Shown here: positions 58,870 to 64,000 of the stretch, in pieces
How positions within the stretch are numbered: position 1 is the first letter of the stretch
How the letters are laid out: the number at the start of each line of letters is the position of its first letter
Origin: Allacma fusca
Taxonomy: Eukaryota > Arthropoda > Collembola > Symphypleona > Sminthuridae
NCBI GenBank assembly: GCA_947179485.1
Contig: OX359247.1
Coordinates: 2,137,060-2,201,059, forward strand
Length of the DNA stretch: 64,000 bases
Reading direction: 5' to 3'
The notes under the pieces: model-generated
Databases searched by the model: none
What the model was told of the DNA's origin: nothing
The model's input: only the letters and a program-made list of their open reading frames with translations
Translations under genes and position numbers: made by a program

Positions 58870-59699
58870 CTTAGCCAAAAGGCCTAGAAGTTTGTGTTCT
58901 GAGCCAAAAGGCCAAGAAGTTTTAGTTCTTAGCCAAATGGCAGAGAAAATTGTTTTCTCATCCAAAAGGCTCATAAGTTTTTGCTTTTCGATTAAAGGCC
59001 TAGAAGTTTGTGTTCTTAGCTAAAAGGCCGAAAAGTTTTTTTCTAAGCAAAAATGCCGAGAAGTTTCTGTTCTTAGCCAAAACGCCGAAAAACGTTTCTT
59101 CTTAGCCAAAACGCCGAGAAGTTTTTGTTCTTAGCCAAAAGGTCGCGAAGTTTTTGTTCCTAGCCAAAAGGCCTAGAAGTTTGTGTTCTTAGCTAAAAGG
59201 CCGGGAATTTTCTTCTTAGCTAAAAGGCCGAGAATTTTCTTCTTAGCTAAAAGGCCGAGAATTTTCTTCTTAGCCAAATAACTAAGAAGTTTTTGTTCTT
59301 AGCAAAATAACTAAGAAGTTTTTGTTCTTAGCCAAATAACTAAGAAGTTTTTGTTCTTAGCCAAATAACTAAGAAGTTTTTGTTCTTAGCCAAATAACTA
59401 AGAAGTTTTTGATTTTAGCCAAATAACTGAGAAGTGTTTGTGCTTACCCAATAGGCCTAGAAGTTTTTTTCTTAGCCAAAAGGCCCAAAAGTTTGTTTTT
59501 AGAAAGAAGCCGGAAAATTGTTTTGTCTTTACCAAAAAACCCGAAATGTTTTTTTCTTACCTAAAAGGTCCAGAAGTTTTTATTTTTAGCCAAAAGGCTG
59601 TGAAGTTTTTGTTCTTAGTAAAAAGGGCTAGGAGGTTTTGTTCTGAGCAAAAGGCCTAGAAGTTTTTGTTCTGAGCCAAAAGGCGGAGAAGTTTTTGTT
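58870..59699 (-). repeat. half unit of the higher-order repeat (830 bp)
   Basis: Only the 830-bp sub-block is present before a full unit starts again, showing that 830 and 1,146 bp are separable modules. Confidence 0.8.
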
Positions 59700-61675
59700 C
59701 TTAGCCAAAAGGCCTAGAAGTTTGTGTTCTTAGCCAAAAGGCCAAGAAGTTTTAGTTCTTAGCCAAATGGCAGAGAAAATTGTTTTCTCATCCAAAAGGC
59801 TCATAAGTTTTTGCTTTTCGATTAAAGGCCTAGAAGTTTGTGTTCTTAGCTAAAAGGCCGAAAAGTTTTTTTCTAAGCAAAAATGCCGAGAAGTTTCTGT
59901 TCTTAGCCAAAACGCCGAAAAACGTTTCTTCTTAGCCAAAACGCCGAGAAGTTTTTGTTCTTAGCCAAAAGGTCGCGAAGTTTTTGTTCCTAGCCAAAAG
60001 GCCTAGAAGTTTGTGTTCTTAGCTAAAAGGCCGGGAATTTTCTTCTTAGCTAAAAGGCCGAGAATTTTCTTCTTAGCTAAAAGGCCGAGAATTTTCTTCT
60101 TAGCCAAATAACTAAGAAGTTTTTGTTCTTAGCAAAATAACTAAGAAGTTTTTGTTCTTAGCCAAATAACTAAGAAGTTTTTGTTCTTAGCCAAATAACT
60201 AAGAAGTTTTTGTTCTTAGCCAAATAACTAAGAAGTTTTTGATTTTAGCCAAATAACTGAGAAGTGTTTGTGCTTACCCAATAGGCCTAGAAGTTTTTTT
60301 CTTAGCCAAAAGGCCCAAAAGTTTGTTTTTAGAAAGAAGCCGGAAAATTGTTTTGTCTTTACCAAAAAACCCGAAATGTTTTTTTCTTACCTAAAAGGTC
60401 CAGAAGTTTTTATTTTTAGCCAAAAGGCTGTGAAGTTTTTGTTCTTAGTAAAAAGGGCTAGGAGGTTTTGTTCTGAGCAAAAGGCCTAGAAGTTTTTGTT
60501 CTGAGCCAAAAGGCGGAAAAGTTTTTGTTCTTAGCTAAAATGCAAACAAATTTGGGTTCCCAAAAAAAGGACGGGTGGTTTTTCTCTTAGCCAAAAGGCC
60601 GAGAAGTATTTTTTCATAGCCAAAAGGCATAGAAGTTTTTGTTCTTAGCCAAAAGCCCGAGAATTTTTTGGTTTTACCCGAAAGGCCGAGAAGTTTTTTT
60701 TCTTAGCCAAAAGGCCGAGAAGATTTTGTTCTGAGCCAAAAGGCCGTGAAGTTTTTGTTCTTAGCCAAAAGGCCGAGAAGTTTGTGTTCTTATCCAAAAG
60801 ACCGATGATTTTGTTCTTAGCAAAATAACTGAGACGTTTCTGTTCTTAGCCAAATAACTGAGAAGGTTTTGTTCTTCTCCAAATAACTGAGAAGGTTTTG
60901 TTCTTCTCCAAATAACAGAAGTTTTTGTTCTTAGCCAAATAACAGAAATTTTTGCTCTTAGCCTAAAGGCCGAGAAGTTTGTGTTCTTAGCCAAAAGTCC
61001 AAGAAGTTTTTGTTCTTAGCCAAATGGCCGAGAAAACTGTTTTCTCAGCCAAAAGGCCCATAAGTTTTCGCTTTTAGATAAAAGGTCTAGAAGTTTCTGT
61101 TCTTAGCCAAAACGCCGAAAAACGTTTCTTCTTAGCCAAAATGCCGAGAAGTTTTTGTTCTTAGCCAAAAGGCCGCGAAGTTTTCGTTCCTAGCCAAAAG
61201 GCCGCGAAGTTTTCGTTCCTAGCCAAAAGACCGCGAAGTTTTCGTTCCTAGCCAAAAGGCCTAGAAGTTTGTGTTCTCAGCTAAAAGGCCGACAATTTTC
61301 TTCTTAGCCAAATAACTAAGAAGTTTTTGTTCTTAGCCAAATAACTAAGAAGTTTTTGTTCTTAGCCAAAAAACTAAGAAGTTTTTGTTCTTAGCCAAAT
61401 AACTGAGAAGTGTTTGTGCTTACCTAATAGGCCTAGAAGTGTTTTTCTTAGCCAAAAGGCCCAAACGTTTGTTTTTAGAAAGAAGCCCGAAAATTGTTTT
61501 GTCTTTACCAAAAAACCCGAAACGTTTTTTTCTTACCTAAAAGGTCCAGAAGTTTTTATTTTTAGCCAAAAGGCTGTGAAGTTTTTGTTCTTAGTAAAAA
61601 GGGCTAGGAGGTTTTGTTCTGAGCAAAAGGCCTAGAAGTTTTTGTTCTGAGCCAAAAGGCGGAGAAGTTTTTGTT
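59700..61675 (-). repeat. higher-order repeat copy (1,976 bp)
   Basis: Regular unit again, with anchors at 60268 and 61414 (1,146 bp apart) as in copies 1 and 2. Confidence 0.85.
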
Positions 61676-63565
61676 CTTAGCCAAAAGGCCTAGAAGTTTG
61701 TGTTCTTAGCCAAAAGGCCAAGAAGTTTTAGTTCTTAGCCAAATGGCAGAGAAAATTGTTTTCTCATCCAAAAGGCTCATAAGTTTTTGCTTTTCGATTA
61801 AAGGCCTAGAAGTTTGTGTTCTTAGCTAAAAGGCCGAAAAGTTTTTTTCTAAGCAAAAATGCCGAGAAGTTTCTGTTCTTAGCCAAAACGCCGAAAAACG
61901 TTTCTTCTTAGCCAAAACGCCGAGAAGTTTTTGTTCTTAGCCAAAAGGTCGCGAAGTTTTTGTTCCTAGCCAAAAGGCCTAGAAGTTTGTGTTCTTAGCT
62001 AAAAGGCCGGGAATTTTCTTCTTAGCTAAAAGGCCGAGAATTTTCTTCTTAGCTAAAAGGCCGAGAATTTTCTTCTTAGCCAAATAACTAAGAAGTTTTT
62101 GTTCTTAGCAAAATAACTAAGAAGTTTTTGTTCTTAGCCAAATAACTAAGAAGTTTTTGTTCTTAGCCAAATAACTAAGAAGTTTTTGTTCTTAGCCAAA
62201 TAACTAAGAAGTTTTTGATTTTAGCCAAATAACTGAGAAGTGTTTGTGCTTACCCAATAGGCCTAGAAGTTTTTTTCTTAGCCAAAAGGCCCAAAAGTTT
62301 GTTTTTAGAAAGAAGCCGGAAAATTGTTTTGTCTTTACCAAAAAACCCGAAATGTTTTTTTCTTACCTAAAAGGTCCAGAAGTTTTTATTTTTAGCCAAA
62401 AGGCTGTGAAGTTTTTGTTCTTAGTAAAAAGGGCTAGGAGGTTTTGTTCTGAGCAAAAGGCCTAGAAGTTTTTGTTCTGAGCCAAAAGGCGGAAAAGTTT
62501 TTGTTCTTAGCTAAAATGCAAACAAATTTGGGTTCCCAAAAAAAGGACGGGTGGTTTTTCTCTTAGCCAAAAGGCCGAGAAGTATTTTTTCATAGCCAAA
62601 AGGCATAGAAGTTTTTGTTCTTAGCCAAAAGCCCGAGAATTTTTTGGTTTTACCCGAAAGGCCGAGAAGTTTTTTTTCTTAGCCAAAAGGCCGAGAAGAT
62701 TTTGTTCTGAGCCAAAAGGCCGTGAAGTTTTTGTTCTTAGCCAAAAGGCCGAGAAGTTTGTGTTCTTATCCAAAAGACCGATGATTTTGTTCTTAGCAAA
62801 ATAACTGAGACGTTTCTGTTCTTAGCCAAATAACTGAGAAGGTTTTGTTCTTCTCCAAATAACTGAGAAGGTTTTGTTCTTCTCCAAATAACAGAAGTTT
62901 TTGTTCTTAGCCAAATAACAGAAATTTTTGCTCTTAGCCTAAAGGCCGAGAAGTTTGTGTTCTTAGCCAAAAGTCCAAGAAGTTTTTGTTCTTAGCCAAA
63001 TGGCCGAGAAAACTGTTTTCTCAGCCAAAAGGCCCATAAGTTTTCGCTTTTAGATAAAAGGTCTAGAAGTTTCTGTTCTTAGCCAAAACGCCGAAAAACG
63101 TTTCTTCTTAGCCAAAATGCCGAGAAGTTTTTGTTCTTAGCCAAAAGGCCGCGAAGTTTTCGTTCCTAGCCAAAAGGCCGCGAAGTTTTCGTTCCTAGCC
63201 AAAAGACCGCGAAGTTTTCGTTCCTAGCCAAAAGGCCTAGAAGTTTGTGTTCTCAGCTAAAAGGCCGACAATTTTCTTCTTAGCCAAATAACTAAGAAGT
63301 TTTTGTTCTTAGCCAAATAACTAAGAAGTTTTTGTTCTTAGCCAAAAAACTAAGAAGTTTTTGTTCTTAGCCAAATAACTGAGAAGTGTTTGTGCTTACC
63401 TAATAGGCCTAGAAGTGTTTTTCTTAGCCAAAAGGCCCAAACGTTTGTTTTTAGAAAGAAGCCCGAAAATTGTTTTGTCTTTACCAAAAAACCCGAAACG
63501 TTTTTTTCTTACCTAAAAGGTCCAGAAGTTTTTATTTTTAGCCAAAAGGCTGTGAAGTTTTTGTT
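61676..63565 (-). repeat. higher-order repeat copy (1,890 bp, 86-bp deletion)
   Basis: Carries the same 86-bp deletion as the unit at 45353-47242, so two unit types alternate along the array. Confidence 0.82.
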
Positions 63566-64000
63566 CTTAGCCAAAAGGCCTAGAAGTTTGTGTTCTTAGC
63601 CAAAAGGCCAAGAAGTTTTAGTTCTTAGCCAAATGGCAGAGAAAATTGTTTTCTCATCCAAAAGGCTCATAAGTTTTTGCTTTTCGATTAAAGGCCTAGA
63701 AGTTTGTGTTCTTAGCTAAAAGGCCGAAAAGTTTTTTTCTAAGCAAAAATGCCGAGAAGTTTCTGTTCTTAGCCAAAACGCCGAAAAACGTTTCTTCTTA
63801 GCCAAAACGCCGAGAAGTTTTTGTTCTTAGCCAAAAGATCGCGAAGTTTTTGTTCCTAGCCAAAAGGCCTAGAAGTTTGTGTTCTTAGCTAAAAAGCCGG
63901 GAATTTTCTTCTTAGCTAAAAGGCCGAGAATTTTCTTCTTAGCTAAAAGGCCGAGAATTTTCTTCTTAGCCAAATAACTAAGAAGTTTTTGTTCTTAGCA
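63566..64000 (-). repeat. higher-order repeat copy, cut by window end
   Basis: First 435 bp of a further unit, in the same order of variant monomers. Confidence 0.85.

Larger units (their letters stand above)
40418..64000 (-). repeat. 29-bp satellite array derived from U2 snRNA stem-loop I, open to the right
   Basis: Roughly 800 tandem copies of a 29-bp unit, plus-strand core TTAGCCAAAAGGCCGAGAA followed by GTTTTTGTTC. Read on the minus strand the unit matches U2 nucleotides 5-33: 22 consecutive identical positions (compare 21106-21127) and about 26 of 29 overall. Each unit can fold as the stem-loop I hairpin (GCC/GGC around AAAA). A common variant has ATAACTAAG in place of AGGCCGAG and forms CTTAG/CTAAG instead. 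The many 69-83-codon frames, all alike, arise from the repeat and are not genes. The array reaches the window end. Confidence 0.95.

Noticed and set aside
41969-63599. Dozens of similar 69-83-codon frames in the array (MCLPNRPRS... on plus, MAKNTNFSAF... on minus)
   Set aside because: They are translations of the 29-bp tandem repeat in shifting frames, repeat with the higher-order period, and have no start context or domain.
40418-64000. CRISPR-like look of regular short repeats
   Set aside because: Units are contiguous without unique spacers, there are no cas genes, and the context is eukaryotic; the monomer is explained by U2.

Overview
The window looks like nuclear DNA of an arthropod, most likely an insect. 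It is AT-rich and gene-poor. It has an intron-split ZAD zinc-finger gene start, C2H2 finger relics, an insect-like U2 snRNA sequence and many metazoan mobile elements. I cannot name the species.

Layout. (1) 1-2,920: minus-strand ZAD exon (81-537) running out of the window, then a broken C2H2 zinc-finger cluster. (2) 3,000-8,500: a mobile-element zone with two hAT-type MITEs (3010-3898, 7590-8468; perfect 8-bp target duplications) and a Harbinger-type MITE (6648-7044; TTA duplications). (3) 8629-17425: a young Ty3/gypsy LTR retrotransposon with apparently identical 532-bp LTRs, gag, pol and a textbook -1 frameshift signal. (4) 17.4-21.1 kb: nothing recognisable. (5) 21102-25961: a U2 snRNA gene split right after its GUAGUA branch-site recognition motif by a 4.7-kb U2-targeting non-LTR retrotransposon of the Utopia type (zinc fingers, RT, restriction-like endonuclease). 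(6) 27-32 kb: element remnants, a multi-exon DEDDh-exonuclease-like gene and a gag-like zinc-knuckle ORF before a candidate LTR. (7) 33.4-38.0 kb, minus strand: a decayed hAT transposase gene with three related N-terminal exon segments and a MITE in an intron. (8) 38.7-39.8 kb: nested MITEs. (9) 40.4-64.0 kb and beyond: about 23.6 kb of a 29-bp tandem repeat with a 1,976-bp higher-order unit.

The main discovery is that the 29-bp satellite monomer, read on the minus strand, is U2 snRNA nucleotides 5-33 (stem-loop I) with about 3 differences in 29; 22 consecutive positions are identical to the U2 gene at 21106-21127. This is a satellite DNA made from a spliceosomal RNA gene fragment, about 15 kb from a U2 gene that is itself interrupted by a U2-specific retrotransposon. 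Short ORFs inside the array are by-products of the repeat and are not annotated as genes.
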